Source: Demequina sp. B12
GTDB lineage: Bacteria > Actinomycetota > Actinomycetes > Actinomycetales > Demequinaceae
Length of the DNA: 64,000 nucleotides
Direction: 5' to 3'
Assembly: GCF_028823635.1 (NCBI RefSeq)
Contig: NZ_JAPEHU010000004.1
Location: 283,832-347,831 of the forward strand
Program-made: the position numbers and the translations under genes
Shown: in pieces, positions 42,080 through 50,256 of the stretch
How the letters are laid out: the number at the start of each line of letters is the position of its first letter
Numbering within the stretch: the first letter of the stretch is position 1
The notes under the pieces: model-generated
The model's input: only the letters and a program-made list of their open reading frames with translations
Told to the model about the DNA's origin: nothing
Database searches by the model: none

Positions 42080-43165
42080 ATGCGTGTCCTCGCAGCATTG
42101 TCAGGCGGTGTTGACTCCGCCGTTGCCGCTGCACGTGCCGTCGATGCGGGGCACGATGTCGTGGGTGTCCACATGGCGCTCAGTCGCAACCGCGACCAGT
42201 TCCGTTCGGGTTCGCGAGGCTGCTGCTCGATCGAGGACTCGAATGACGCCCGCCGGGCGGCGGACAAGCTCGGGATTCCGTATTACGTCTGGGATCTGTC
42301 GGATGAGTTCCACGATCTGGTCGTCAAGGACTTTCTGAATGAGTATGCGGCGGGACGCACCCCGAACCCGTGTGTGCGCTGCAATGAGCACATCAAGTTC
42401 GACACCCTGCTGGAGCGTGCGGAGACGCTGGGATTCGACGCCGTGGCGACCGGTCACTATGCGCGCATCGTGATCCGCGAGGACGGCGTGCGCGAGCTGC
42501 ACCGCGCCGTCGACATCGCCAAGGATCAGTCATACGTCCTCGCGGTCATGGGACCGGAGAAGGTCGCGCAGTCGATGTTCCCGTTGGGGGATATGGCGTC
42601 GAAGGCGGAGGTCAGGGCGGAGGCCGCCGCGCGCGGGCTTGGCGTGAGCAACAAGCCTGACTCCTATGACATCTGCTTTGTGGCGGACGGCGATACGAAG
42701 GGCTTCTTGCAGCGCGAGTTGGGGGAGCAGCCCGGAGAAATTGTGGATGAGTCCGGTTCCGTCGTGGGTGCGCACCAGGGGGCGTACGCGTACACGGTGG
42801 GCCAGCGCAAGGGGCTGGGCATCGGCCGTCCTGCTGCCGATGGGGCGCCCCGGTATGTCACAGGCGTGGACACGGCGCGCAATGTGGTGACAGTGGGGCC
42901 GGAGACCTTGTTGTCGGTGTCGACGCTGCGAGGTGAGGAGGCCGTGTGGCTTGCCCCGGATGTTCCGGCGGACACGCCTGTTCCGTGCGAGGCGCAGGTT
43001 CGCGCCCACGGCGCAACCACTCCTGGGACGGTGGTGCGTGACGGTGACACGATGACGGTAGAGCTCGATGAGCCGATGCGTGGTGTGGCGGCAGGGCAGT
43101 CGCTGGTCGTGTACGCGGGCACGCGGGTGTTGGGGCAGGCCACGCTGGCCTCCCGGCGTGTCTAA
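42080..43165 (+). CDS. mnmA: tRNA-specific 2-thiouridylase
   Basis: MnmA adds the 2-thio group to wobble U34 of tRNA Lys, Glu and Gln using ATP and persulfide sulfur, 361 residues. The PP-loop is [16 protein letters not shown] at the N-terminus; catalytic cysteines are C98 ([12 protein letters not shown]) and C199 ([15 protein letters not shown]). The C-terminal beta domains follow [19 protein letters not shown] start at ATG 42080 ([10 protein letters not shown]) with GAAGG about 9 bases upstream. Neighbouring cysteine desulfurase is the probable sulfur donor. Confidence 0.97.
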   Translation: MRVLAALSGGVDSAVAAARAVDAGHDVVGVHMALSRNRDQFRSGSRGCCSIEDSNDARRAADKLGIPYYVWDLSDEFHDLVVKDFLNEYAAGRTPNPCVRCNEHIKFDTLLERAETLGFDAVATGHYARIVIREDGVRELHRAVDIAKDQSYVLAVMGPEKVAQSMFPLGDMASKAEVRAEAAARGLGVSNKPDSYDICFVADGDTKGFLQRELGEQPGEIVDESGSVVGAHQGAYAYTVGQRKGLGIGRPAADGAPRYVTGVDTARNVVTVGPETLLSVSTLRGEEAVWLAPDVPADTPVPCEAQVRAHGATTPGTVVRDGDTMTVELDEPMRGVAAGQSLVVYAGTRVLGQATLASRRV

Positions 43166-43265
43166 ATGAGGCTTGACTTCTACCAGGGGTAATGCTCAAC
43201 CTTCCAGTCGCTGGAAGGGCCTTCGTCCTGGTAAACCTCGGAATCGAGTCATGTAGATTCGCGGC

Positions 43266-43895
43266 ATGAAGCGTTCAGTTCTGATCCCCGTAGCCCTGTC
43301 CGCCGCCGCTGCCTTGGTGCTCGCTGGCTGCTCTGCGTCCTCCGAGCAGGCGCCCGAGGAGACTTCCTCAGCCACGGCATCGGCCCCTGCTCCAAGCGTC
43401 ACGACGGATGCCGCGGGTGTGCCGCAGCCCATCCTCGATGCAGGCTTGGGTGAGTTGTCGACAGAAGAGTTGATCGACACCCTTGACCAGACGGCGCTCG
43501 CCGACCGTACTGAGGACTTCATGGCGTCGGTGCGGTATGACGAACTGCTGGTGCTGACGGATGGCTCGGAGGAGTCGATGCCGCTGACTGGCGACGAGTT
43601 CTATGTGTCCTTCGCGCCGTATGTCAACCAGACCCACGACTGCTACTACCACTCGTTGACGACGTGCACCGGTGAGTTGGGCAATGCCGACATCCACGTG
43701 ACGGTGACGTCCGATGCGGGTGAGGTGCTGGTCGACGAGGACATGACGACCTTTGACAACGGCTTTGTGGGGCTATGGCTACCGCGTGATATCGAGGCAA
43801 CCCTTGAGGTGACCTACGGCGATCTGAGTCTCACCCAGGACATTGCAACTGGTGAGGAAGACCCCACCTGCCTGACAACAACTCAGCTCGGGTAG
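43266..43895 (+). CDS. CueP-family metal-binding lipoprotein
   Basis: A 209-residue lipoprotein with lipobox LAGC (Cys 22). The mature part carries the CueP hallmarks: YVNQTHDCYYHSLTTCTGEL, NGFVGLWLPRDIEATLEVTY and the ending DDPTCLTTTQL-type sequence EEDPTCLTTTQLG. CueP of Salmonella is a periplasmic copper protein that supplies copper to superoxide dismutase and aids copper tolerance; a copper-binding role outside the membrane is inferred. The three conserved cysteines (DCYYH, TTC, PTC) are present. A TAGATT -10 box ends 6 bases before the ATG, so it is leaderless. No copper pump or regulator is adjacent. Confidence 0.88.
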   Translation: MKRSVLIPVALSAAAALVLAGCSASSEQAPEETSSATASAPAPSVTTDAAGVPQPILDAGLGELSTEELIDTLDQTALADRTEDFMASVRYDELLVLTDGSEESMPLTGDEFYVSFAPYVNQTHDCYYHSLTTCTGELGNADIHVTVTSDAGEVLVDEDMTTFDNGFVGLWLPRDIEATLEVTYGDLSLTQDIATGEEDPTCLTTTQLG

Positions 43896-44029
43896 TCCCC
43901 GCCGCGATTGACGGCCGCCTCGGTGCGCTCCCTCAGGGCGCCGGGGCGGCTGTTGTCGTCTGCGAGGGAGTTCAAGCGGGGCGGCGGTGCCTGGTGCGCG
44001 GGCCAGCGGGGGTGAAGCGCTGATCGTAA

Positions 44030-44142
44030 CGGTTCGATATCGAAACGTTTTTATTGACGATTTCGCGTTGACATCTACATATTCGGCTCCTAGCGTGAAG
44101 CCAACTCGTGAAAGCGCTCTCACCGCATGAGAGAGCGCTCTC
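44030..44142 (+). promoter_or_regulatory. Promoter and three palindromic operators of the second sugar ABC operon
   Basis: Promoter: TTGACA (44068-44073), 17-base spacer, TAGCGT (44091-44096). Upstream is an 18-base near-palindrome CGGTTCGATATCGAAACG (44030-44047). Downstream of the expected start are two related sites 21 bases apart: GAAAGCGCTCTC (44110-44121) and the perfect GAGAGCGCTCTC (44131-44142). CG-centred AGCGCT palindromes are the CebR/BxlR-like class of LacI operators. The regulator at 47431 is the obvious candidate. AAAGGAG at 44168 precedes the GTG start. Confidence 0.8.
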
Positions 44143-44179
44143 GCGAGTGGGATAACCCTTCTCTCACAAAGGAGTGAAC

Positions 44180-45541
44180 GTGATCTTCACGCGACGCAAG
44201 AAGGCGCTTGCCGCAGCAGCAGGTACGGCAATCTTTGCCCTGACCCTCGCCGCATGCTCAAGCGACGACCCCGCTGACGAGTCGACCGACGAGTCGACCG
44301 GCGGCACCACAGCCGAGGCGGAAGGCGACGCTGAACCGGTCTCGTTGACCGTTGCCACCTTCAACACCCCCGGCTTCTCCAACTCGGAGAACGACAACGA
44401 CTACCAGTACGACCTCATCGAGGAGTACATGGAGCTCAACCCGCACGTCACCATCACCTACGACCGCAAGGCCGAATCCGGTGACGCACGTGAGAACTTC
44501 TTCACCAAGCTTGGCCCCGGTGGACTCGCCGACGTCGAAATGGTGGAAGTGGACTGGATGCCCGAGGTCATGCAGTACTCGGACCTCCTCACAGACCTGG
44601 CATCCGCAGACGTTGAGGGACGCTGGGTGGACTACGTTGAGGCCGGCGCCACTGACGCAGACGGACGCCTGATCGGCTACGGCACTGACACCGGACCCCA
44701 GGGCGTGTGCTACCGCGCCTCGCTGTTCGAAGAGGCCGGCCTGCCCTCATCCCCTGATGAGGTGGCAGCACTACTCGATGGTGACTGGGACAACTTCTTC
44801 GCAGTCGGTGACGACTACGTCGAAGGCTCCGGCGGCAAGGCATTCTTCGACTCAGCATCGGGAATCTGGCAGGGCATGGTCAACCAGCTCGACGTTGCCT
44901 TCGAAGACTCCGACAGTGGCGAGATCATCGTGCTCGACAACGACGCGGTCAAGGCAAACTACGACCAGCTCACCGCAGCATCCGAGACGCAGTCGTCGCA
45001 CTTCGGCCAGTGGACCGAAGACTGGTTCGCAGGACTGTCCAACGGTGCGTACGCGACCATGCTGTGCCCGCCGTGGATGCTCGGTGTGATCGAGGGCAAC
45101 GCCACCGACACCACCGACTGGAACCTCGCTAACGTCTACCCCAACGGTGGCGGTAACTGGGGCGGTTCCTGGCTGACCGTTCCCGCCAACGGCTCGAACA
45201 TCGAAGAGGCCACCAAGCTCGCAGCTTGGCTGACCGCTCCCGAGCAGCAGGCCAAGGCCTTCGCGAACGCAGGTACGTACCCCTCGCAGGTCGACGCCTA
45301 CTCCGACCCCGCCGTGACGGACGCGGTCAACGCCTACTTCAACGACGCCCCCATCGGAGAGATCTTCGCTGAGCCCGCGAGGCAGTGGTGCCCTCGCCCT
45401 ACAAGGGTCAGTACTACTTCCAGGTCAACGACGCCATCAACAACGCGCTCACCCGTGTTGAAGATGGCACCGACGACCCCACGGCTTCCTGGGACAAGGC
45501 AGTCGCCGACATCGAAGCAATCGGCTAACAGCCGGCTTTGA
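44180..45541 (+). CDS. Sugar ABC transporter substrate-binding lipoprotein, C-terminus frameshifted
   Basis: A family 1 solute-binding lipoprotein (453 residues as read). Signal with lipobox LAAC, then LTVATFNTPGFSNSENDNDYQYDLIEEYMELNPHVTITY and GTDTGPQGVCYRASLFEEAGLP, typical of carbohydrate binders. I start at GTG 44180, 5 bases after AAAGGAG. After IGEIFAEPA the frame degenerates into RQWCPRPTRVSTTSRSTTPS. One missing base at about 45374-45380 explains this: in the other frame EAVVPSPYKGQYYFQVNDAINNALTRVEDGT...DIEAIG ends properly at 45528. So the true gene is probably 44180-45528 with an error or a recent mutation. The substrate is unknown. Confidence 0.85.
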   Translation: MIFTRRKKALAAAAGTAIFALTLAACSSDDPADESTDESTGGTTAEAEGDAEPVSLTVATFNTPGFSNSENDNDYQYDLIEEYMELNPHVTITYDRKAESGDARENFFTKLGPGGLADVEMVEVDWMPEVMQYSDLLTDLASADVEGRWVDYVEAGATDADGRLIGYGTDTGPQGVCYRASLFEEAGLPSSPDEVAALLDGDWDNFFAVGDDYVEGSGGKAFFDSASGIWQGMVNQLDVAFEDSDSGEIIVLDNDAVKANYDQLTAASETQSSHFGQWTEDWFAGLSNGAYATMLCPPWMLGVIEGNATDTTDWNLANVYPNGGGNWGGSWLTVPANGSNIEEATKLAAWLTAPEQQAKAFANAGTYPSQVDAYSDPAVTDAVNAYFNDAPIGEIFAEPARQWCPRPTRVSTTSRSTTPSTTRSPVLKMAPTTPRLPGTRQSPTSKQSANSRL

Positions 45542-45547
45542 GTCGCG

Positions 45548-45583
45548 GTCCGGGTCGTCTCCCGCAGTGGAGGCGGCCCGGAC
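45548..45583 (+). terminator. Intercistronic stem-loop between binding-protein and permease genes
   Basis: GTCCGGGTCGTCTCC (45548-45562), 6-base loop, GGAGGCGGCCCGGAC (45569-45583): a 15-bp stem with two G-U pairs. It follows the binding-protein stop and precedes the first permease by 38 bases, the same placement as the stem-loop in the galactan operon, and fits a partial terminator or mRNA stabiliser. Confidence 0.72.
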
Positions 45584-45621
45584 ACCGCCCCCTAGGAATC
45601 TGCGTCACCTGAAGGAACCTC

Positions 45622-46572
45622 ATGGCATCCACGGATTTGGACCGGCCCGCTGCCGGCGTCACCTGGCGACAGCGCCTCAGTAAGTGGGACGTCAAGGCGT
45701 CTCCCTACCTCTACATCGCGCCGTTCTTTGTTGTCTTCACCATCTTTGGCTTGTTCCCCATCGTCTACACAGCAGTCATCTCGCTGATGGACTGGGACAC
45801 CATTCGCAACTCCGGCGAGTTCATCGGACTCGCCAACTTCGACTTTGTTCTGAACGATCGCAAGTTCTGGGTGTCATTGCGCAACACCTTCTCGATCTTC
45901 CTGCTGTCGTCCATCCCACAGCTCATCATTGCGACGTTCATTGCTGCGATGCTTGACCACCACCTCAAGGCACGGACATTCTGGCGCATGAGCGTCCTGG
46001 TGCCCTACGTCGTGATGCCGGTCGCCGTGGCACTGATCTTCTCGCAGCTGTTCGCTGACGAGTACGGACTCATTAACCACTGGCTCGGCCTCGTCGGAAT
46101 CGATGCCATCCCGTGGCACAAGGAAGTCATCCCGTCGCATATCGCCATTGCTTCGATGGTGAACTTCCGGTGGATCGGCTACAACGCGTTGATCCTGCTA
46201 GCCGCCATGCAAGCGATTCCACGCGAACTCTATGAAGCCGCGGCAATTGACGGTGCAGGCAAAGCCCGCCGGTTCTTCTCGGTCACGCTGCCGCAGATCC
46301 GTCCCACCGCCATCTTCGTGATCATTACCTCGACGATCGGCGGCCTGCAGATCTTCGACGAGCCGCGCATGTTCGACAGCGCCGGTAACGGAGGTGCTGA
46401 CCAGCAGTGGCTCACGATCACGATGTACATGTACAACACCGGTTGGGGTGAGTTGAACTTTGGTCGCGCGTCTGCCATCGCGTGGCTGCTGTTCCTCATC
46501 ATCGTCGTCTTTGGCCTGATCAATTTCTGGCTGACGCGACGCCTCATCTCCTCCGAGAAGAGCGGGAGCTAA
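45622..46572 (+). CDS. Sugar ABC transporter permease (MalF-like)
   Basis: A 316-residue permease with six predicted membrane segments and no large P2 insert. N-terminal helix SPYLYIAPFFVVFTIFGLFPIVYTAVISL; central AMLDHHLKARTFWRMSVLVPYVVMPVAVALIFSQLF; the EAA loop for the ATPase is ELYEAAAIDGAGKARRFFSVTLPQIRP. AAGGA precedes the ATG. The partner permease begins 2 bases after its stop. Confidence 0.93.
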   Translation: MASTDLDRPAAGVTWRQRLSKWDVKASPYLYIAPFFVVFTIFGLFPIVYTAVISLMDWDTIRNSGEFIGLANFDFVLNDRKFWVSLRNTFSIFLLSSIPQLIIATFIAAMLDHHLKARTFWRMSVLVPYVVMPVAVALIFSQLFADEYGLINHWLGLVGIDAIPWHKEVIPSHIAIASMVNFRWIGYNALILLAAMQAIPRELYEAAAIDGAGKARRFFSVTLPQIRPTAIFVIITSTIGGLQIFDEPRMFDSAGNGGADQQWLTITMYMYNTGWGELNFGRASAIAWLLFLIIVVFGLINFWLTRRLISSEKSGS

Positions 46573-46574
46573 CC

Positions 46575-47426
46575 ATGGCCTTCAAGCGCACCTCCATGAC
46601 GGACATCAGCCGTCCCACGTGGTTTACCTATCTGGCTCTCGTAGTCGTCCTGGTCGCCTCGTTGTTCCCGTTCTACTGGTCCTTCCTGATCGGATCGGGA
46701 GACTCCACCACCATTCGCGACCCCAACATGTCCTGGTTCCCCGGCGGCAACTTCCTCGAGAACGCGGCCACCGTTATTCAGAATCCGGCCGTGAACTTCT
46801 GGAAGGCCTTGGGGAACTCCATCATCGTGTCGACCACGGTCGCGGTGTCCACGGTGGTGTTGTCGACCCTCGCTGGCTTTGCCTTCGCCAAGCTGCGGTT
46901 CAAGGGTTCCGGGGGCTTGTTCGTCGCGGTGATCGCGACGATGGCGGTTCCCGTTCAGTTGGGCATTGTGCCGCTGTACATTCTGATGGCGCAGTTCGGT
47001 TGGACCGGCTCGTTGGGCGCCGTGATCCTGCCTGCACTGGTGACGGCCTTCGGCGTGTTCTGGATGACGCAGTATCTGCAACAGTCCTTGCCGACGGAGC
47101 TGATCGAGGCGGCTAGAGTCGACGGATGCAACATGATCCGCACGTTCTGGAACGTGGGTGTTCCAGCGGCGCGGCCTGCGATGGCCATGCTCTTCCTGTT
47201 CACCTTCGTCACAGCGTGGAACAACTTCCTGTGGCCGTTGATTGTGTTGGATCAGTCCAACCCCACGCTGCCGGTGGCGCTGTCGATGTTGCAGGCGAAC
47301 TACTTCGTGGACTACTCCCTGGTGCTGGCCGGCGTGTTGCTGGCCACGGTGCCGCTGCTGATCATGTTTATCTTCACCGGTCGCCAGCTGGTTTCGGGCA
47401 TCATGGCGGGTGCTGTCAAGGGCTAG
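46575..47426 (+). CDS. Sugar ABC transporter permease (MalG-like)
   Basis: A 283-residue permease: N-terminal YLALVVVLVASLFPFYWSFLIGSG, the central VIATMAVPVQLGIVPLYILMAQFGWTGSLGAVILPALVT and the EAA loop ELIEAARVDGCNMIRTFWNVGVPAARPA, ending in LVSGIMAGAVKG. I start at ATG 46575, 2 bases after the previous stop, with GGGAGC upstream; an upstream in-frame start would overlap the first permease by 91 bases. No ATPase gene is present in this operon either. The LacI gene follows 4 bases later. Confidence 0.93.
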   Translation: MAFKRTSMTDISRPTWFTYLALVVVLVASLFPFYWSFLIGSGDSTTIRDPNMSWFPGGNFLENAATVIQNPAVNFWKALGNSIIVSTTVAVSTVVLSTLAGFAFAKLRFKGSGGLFVAVIATMAVPVQLGIVPLYILMAQFGWTGSLGAVILPALVTAFGVFWMTQYLQQSLPTELIEAARVDGCNMIRTFWNVGVPAARPAMAMLFLFTFVTAWNNFLWPLIVLDQSNPTLPVALSMLQANYFVDYSLVLAGVLLATVPLLIMFIFTGRQLVSGIMAGAVKG

Positions 47427-47430
47427 CGTC

Positions 47431-48468
47431 ATGACGAGCGTCACGGGCGCCAAGCCTGCGCAGGCGCGTGCCGCCGCCCCCACGTTGGAGGCGGTGGCCG
47501 CGCTCGCGGGGGTGTCGCGAGCGACGGTGTCGCGGGTCGTCAACGGGTCGTCGACGGTGACGCCGTCGTCAGCGGATGCGGTCCGAGCAGCGATCGCACA
47601 GCTGGGGTATGTGCCCAACCGGGCGGCGCGATCGTTGGCCTCGCAGCAGTCGCATGCGATCGCTCTGGTGGTGCCGGAGGACACGACCCGCTTCTTCGGC
47701 GACGTGTATTTCGCGTCGATCGTGGCAGGCATCAACCGGCGTTTGGAGCGGTCGGACTACCTCCTCAACCTCATGATTGCGTCCAAGGGCCCTGAGGCGA
47801 AAATGTTGCGCTATCTGGCTGGCGGCGTGGTGGACGGCGTGGTGGTGGTGTCTCATCACACGTCTGACATGTTTGTGCGTGAGATCGGGGACATGCTGCC
47901 CATGGTGTTTGGTGGGCGGCCTGCCTTCGATGACCTCAAGGGCTACGTGGTGGACGTTGACAATGTCGCGGGCGCCGCGACCGCGACCCAGCACCTGATC
48001 GATCGCGGCCGGCGGCGGATCGCCACCATCACTGGCCCCATGTCGATGCAGAGCGGTATGGACAGGCTGGAGGGGTGGCGCACTACGGTGGAGAAGGCGG
48101 GCCTGGAGCCTGGCCCTGTGGTGCACGGGGATTACACGATGCTGAGTGGTAGCAGGGCTGCTCGTGAGCTTCTTGCTCAAGGTGACGAGTTCGACGCCGT
48201 CTTCGTGGCATCGGACCTGATGGCTTCTGGCGCGCAGCCGGTGTTTCTGGATCGAGGGCTGCGGGTCCCCGAGGACATCGCCATGGTGGGCTATGACGAC
48301 TCTCCCAGCGCGGTGCGGTGCGATGTGCCGTTGACGACGGTGCGTCAGCCGTCGGAGGCGATGGGGGAGGAGATGGCTGACATCCTGTTGTCGGTGCTTG
48401 CTGGAGACATGTCCAAGCCGCAGGAGACGCTGTTGCCGACCGCTTTGGTGGAGCGCTCTTCGACGTAG
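47431..48468 (+). CDS. LacI-family transcriptional regulator of the second sugar operon
   Basis: A 345-residue repressor. Helix-turn-helix PTLEAVAALAGVSRATVSRVVNGSSTVTPSSADAVRAAIAQLGYVPNRAARSLAS at about residues 17-70; ligand domain with DTTRFFGDVYFASIVAGI and GGRPAFDDLKGYVVDVDN; C-terminal DIAMVGYDDSPSAVRCDVPLTTVRQP. The ATG 47431 is 4 bases after the permease stop, so it is the last gene of the operon and probably represses its own promoter at the AGCGCT palindromes at 44110-44142. Confidence 0.93.
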   Translation: MTSVTGAKPAQARAAAPTLEAVAALAGVSRATVSRVVNGSSTVTPSSADAVRAAIAQLGYVPNRAARSLASQQSHAIALVVPEDTTRFFGDVYFASIVAGINRRLERSDYLLNLMIASKGPEAKMLRYLAGGVVDGVVVVSHHTSDMFVREIGDMLPMVFGGRPAFDDLKGYVVDVDNVAGAATATQHLIDRGRRRIATITGPMSMQSGMDRLEGWRTTVEKAGLEPGPVVHGDYTMLSGSRAARELLAQGDEFDAVFVASDLMASGAQPVFLDRGLRVPEDIAMVGYDDSPSAVRCDVPLTTVRQPSEAMGEEMADILLSVLAGDMSKPQETLLPTALVERSST

Positions 48469-48562
48469 CCGGTGGGTGGCAAGGCTCTTGTGGTGAACAG
48501 TGCAGGCTACGAACCGGGCATAGTGGAACCCTGACGGTTGCTTCAGTTTCAAGGAGGATGCT

Positions 48563-49603
48563 GTGACGTACCACGCCGACGCTGACCGCTATGACGGTCG
48601 CATGATCTACCGCCGCACGGGCAACTCTGGCCTGGACTTGCCGGTGCTGAGCCTGGGTTTGTGGCACAACTTTGGTGATGACAAGCCGTTGTCGGGGCAG
48701 CGGGAGATCCTGCGCCGCGCGTTTGATCTGGGTGTGACGCACTTTGACCTAGCGAACAACTATGGGCCGCCCTACGGCAGCGCCGAGGTCAACTTTGGTC
48801 GGGTGTTCGCTGAAGACTTGAAGCCGTATCGCGACCAGATCGTGGTGTCCACTAAAGCTGGGTGGGACATGTGGCCGGGGCCATACGGCCAGGGCGGTGG
48901 CGGCCGCAAGTATGTGCTCGCAAGTCTCGACCAGTCGCTCGCACGCATGGGGCTCGAGTACGTCGATATCTTCTACTCGCACCGCTATGACCCCACGACA
49001 CCGCTGGAGGAGACCGCGCAGGCGCTCGATGCGGCGGTGCGTGCGGGGAAGGCGCTTTACGTGGGAATCTCCTCGTATGACGCGGCGCACACCCGGGAGA
49101 TGGCTCAGTTGCTGCGCGAGTTGGGCACGCCGCTGTTGATTCATCAGCCCAGTTACAACATGTTGAACCGCTGGGTAGAGACGGAGGGCCTGCTTGACGC
49201 TGCCGATGAGGTGGGAGCAGGGGTGATTGCGTTTACGGCCTTGGCTCAGGGGATGCTGACGGACAAGTACTTGGGTGGTGTGCCGGATGACTCGCGGGCG
49301 GCAGCGGGGAAGTCCCTCAATCCTGAGTGGCTGACTGACTCCGTTGTGGAGCGCCTGCAGGGCCTGAACGAGATTGCTCAAGGCCGTGGTCAGTCTTTGG
49401 CTCAGATGGCGCTGGCGTGGACCTTACGGGATCCGCGTGTGACGTCGATTGTCATGGGCGCATCGTCGGTGGCGCAACTGGAAGCGAACGTGGGGGCCCT
49501 GGAGCGGCTTGATTTTTCGGACGCTGAGCTCGCGGCAATCGACGAGTTGGCGACGGATGCGGGTATCGACATCTGGGCTGACGCGCGTCACGGCACCTTG
49601 TAG
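48563..49603 (+). CDS. Aldo/keto reductase, YghZ (L-glyceraldehyde 3-phosphate reductase) type
   Basis: A 346-residue NADPH-dependent reductase with strong likeness to E. coli YghZ/Gpr: LPVLSLGLWHNFGDD, FDLGVTHFDLANNYGPPYGSAEVNFGR, STKAGWDMWPGPYGQGG, YVLASLDQSLARMGLEYVDIFYSHR and LLIHQPSYNMLNRWVE. The catalytic tetrad Asp-Tyr-Lys-His is present (D and Y in FDLANNYG, K in STKAG, H in YSHR). The family detoxifies L-glyceraldehyde 3-phosphate and methylglyoxal. GTG start with AAGGAGG upstream. A stand-alone gene after the LacI regulator; a link to sugar catabolism is plausible but unproven. Confidence 0.93.
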   Translation: MTYHADADRYDGRMIYRRTGNSGLDLPVLSLGLWHNFGDDKPLSGQREILRRAFDLGVTHFDLANNYGPPYGSAEVNFGRVFAEDLKPYRDQIVVSTKAGWDMWPGPYGQGGGGRKYVLASLDQSLARMGLEYVDIFYSHRYDPTTPLEETAQALDAAVRAGKALYVGISSYDAAHTREMAQLLRELGTPLLIHQPSYNMLNRWVETEGLLDAADEVGAGVIAFTALAQGMLTDKYLGGVPDDSRAAAGKSLNPEWLTDSVVERLQGLNEIAQGRGQSLAQMALAWTLRDPRVTSIVMGASSVAQLEANVGALERLDFSDAELAAIDELATDAGIDIWADARHGTL

Positions 49604-49648
49604 GCGCCGCGTCATGGCAGGGGCCGATGCCGGGCCTCCTAGCGCTGG

Positions 49649-50203
49649 CTAGCTGCGCAGCGCAGGTGTCAGGAGATCCCAGGTGCGTGCGGCGATAGCG
49701 CCGCGTTGGCCGTCGGGTGCGTGCGACACAGTGAGCGACACCATGGAGATGGCAAGCATGACATCGTCGACGGTGCGGGACTTTCCTAGCTCCCCGTTGG
49801 TGTGTGCGGCGTCGATCTTGGGTAGCAGCGCCGCACGCAGGCGGTCGCCAAACTGGGCGATGCGGGAGTCCGAGCCGTGTGCGGCGATGAGTTCCACCAG
49901 GGTTGCGGCGTCGATCGCTTGACGGGTGGCGAGTTCAACGAGGTCACGCAGGGTCGATTCTGGCTGGGCCGACAGCTCCTCGATGTCCACCACGTTGTCT
50001 TCGAATACTTCTGCTGCGAGTGCGATGCGGTCGGGGAAGTGGCGGTAGAGGCTGCCTTGTCCTACGCCGGCGCGCTGGGCGATGAGCCGCAGTGGAGCGT
50101 TGATGCCGTGCTCGGCGAAAACGTCCCGCGCGGCGGCGAGGAGGGCTGCACGGTTTTCCCGCCCGGCTTGAGCTCCTCCACGTGCACGGGGTTGCGTTGC
50201 CAT
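49649..50203 (-). CDS. TetR-family transcriptional regulator
   Basis: A 184-residue repressor. The N-terminal helix-turn-helix is NRAALLAAARDVFAEHGINAPLRLIAQRAGVGQGSLYRHFPDRIAL; the C-terminal helical ligand domain is not diagnostic, though the SBP-like length and HTH fit the AcrR/TetR group. I start at ATG 50203 (MATQPRARGG); an upstream start at 50227 would lie inside the operator. It is divergent from the flavoprotein gene across a perfect 20-bp palindrome, so it most likely represses that operon and itself. Confidence 0.92.
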   Translation of the reverse strand: MATQPRARGGAQAGRENRAALLAAARDVFAEHGINAPLRLIAQRAGVGQGSLYRHFPDRIALAAEVFEDNVVDIEELSAQPESTLRDLVELATRQAIDAATLVELIAAHGSDSRIAQFGDRLRAALLPKIDAAHTNGELGKSRTVDDVMLAISMVSLTVSHAPDGQRGAIAARTWDLLTPALRS

Positions 50204-50218
50204 GGTCTTAGAATAGAT

Positions 50219-50238
50219 ACCGGACAACGTTGTCCGGT
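50219..50238. promoter_or_regulatory. Perfect 20-bp palindromic TetR operator
   Basis: ACCGGACAACGTTGTCCGGT is a perfect palindrome centred in the 53-base gap between the TetR gene and the flavoprotein gene. TAGAAT (50209-50214 region) read rightward and TATTCT read leftward provide -10 candidates next to it, so binding would block both promoters. Confidence 0.88.
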
Positions 50239-50256
50239 CATCTGGAGGGAAGACAC

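Noticed and set aside
45374..45380. Programmed -1 frameshift in the binding-protein gene
   Set aside because: No slippery heptamer of the X-XXY-YYZ form is present at the break, and the in-frame product ends in nonsense. A missing base is simpler.
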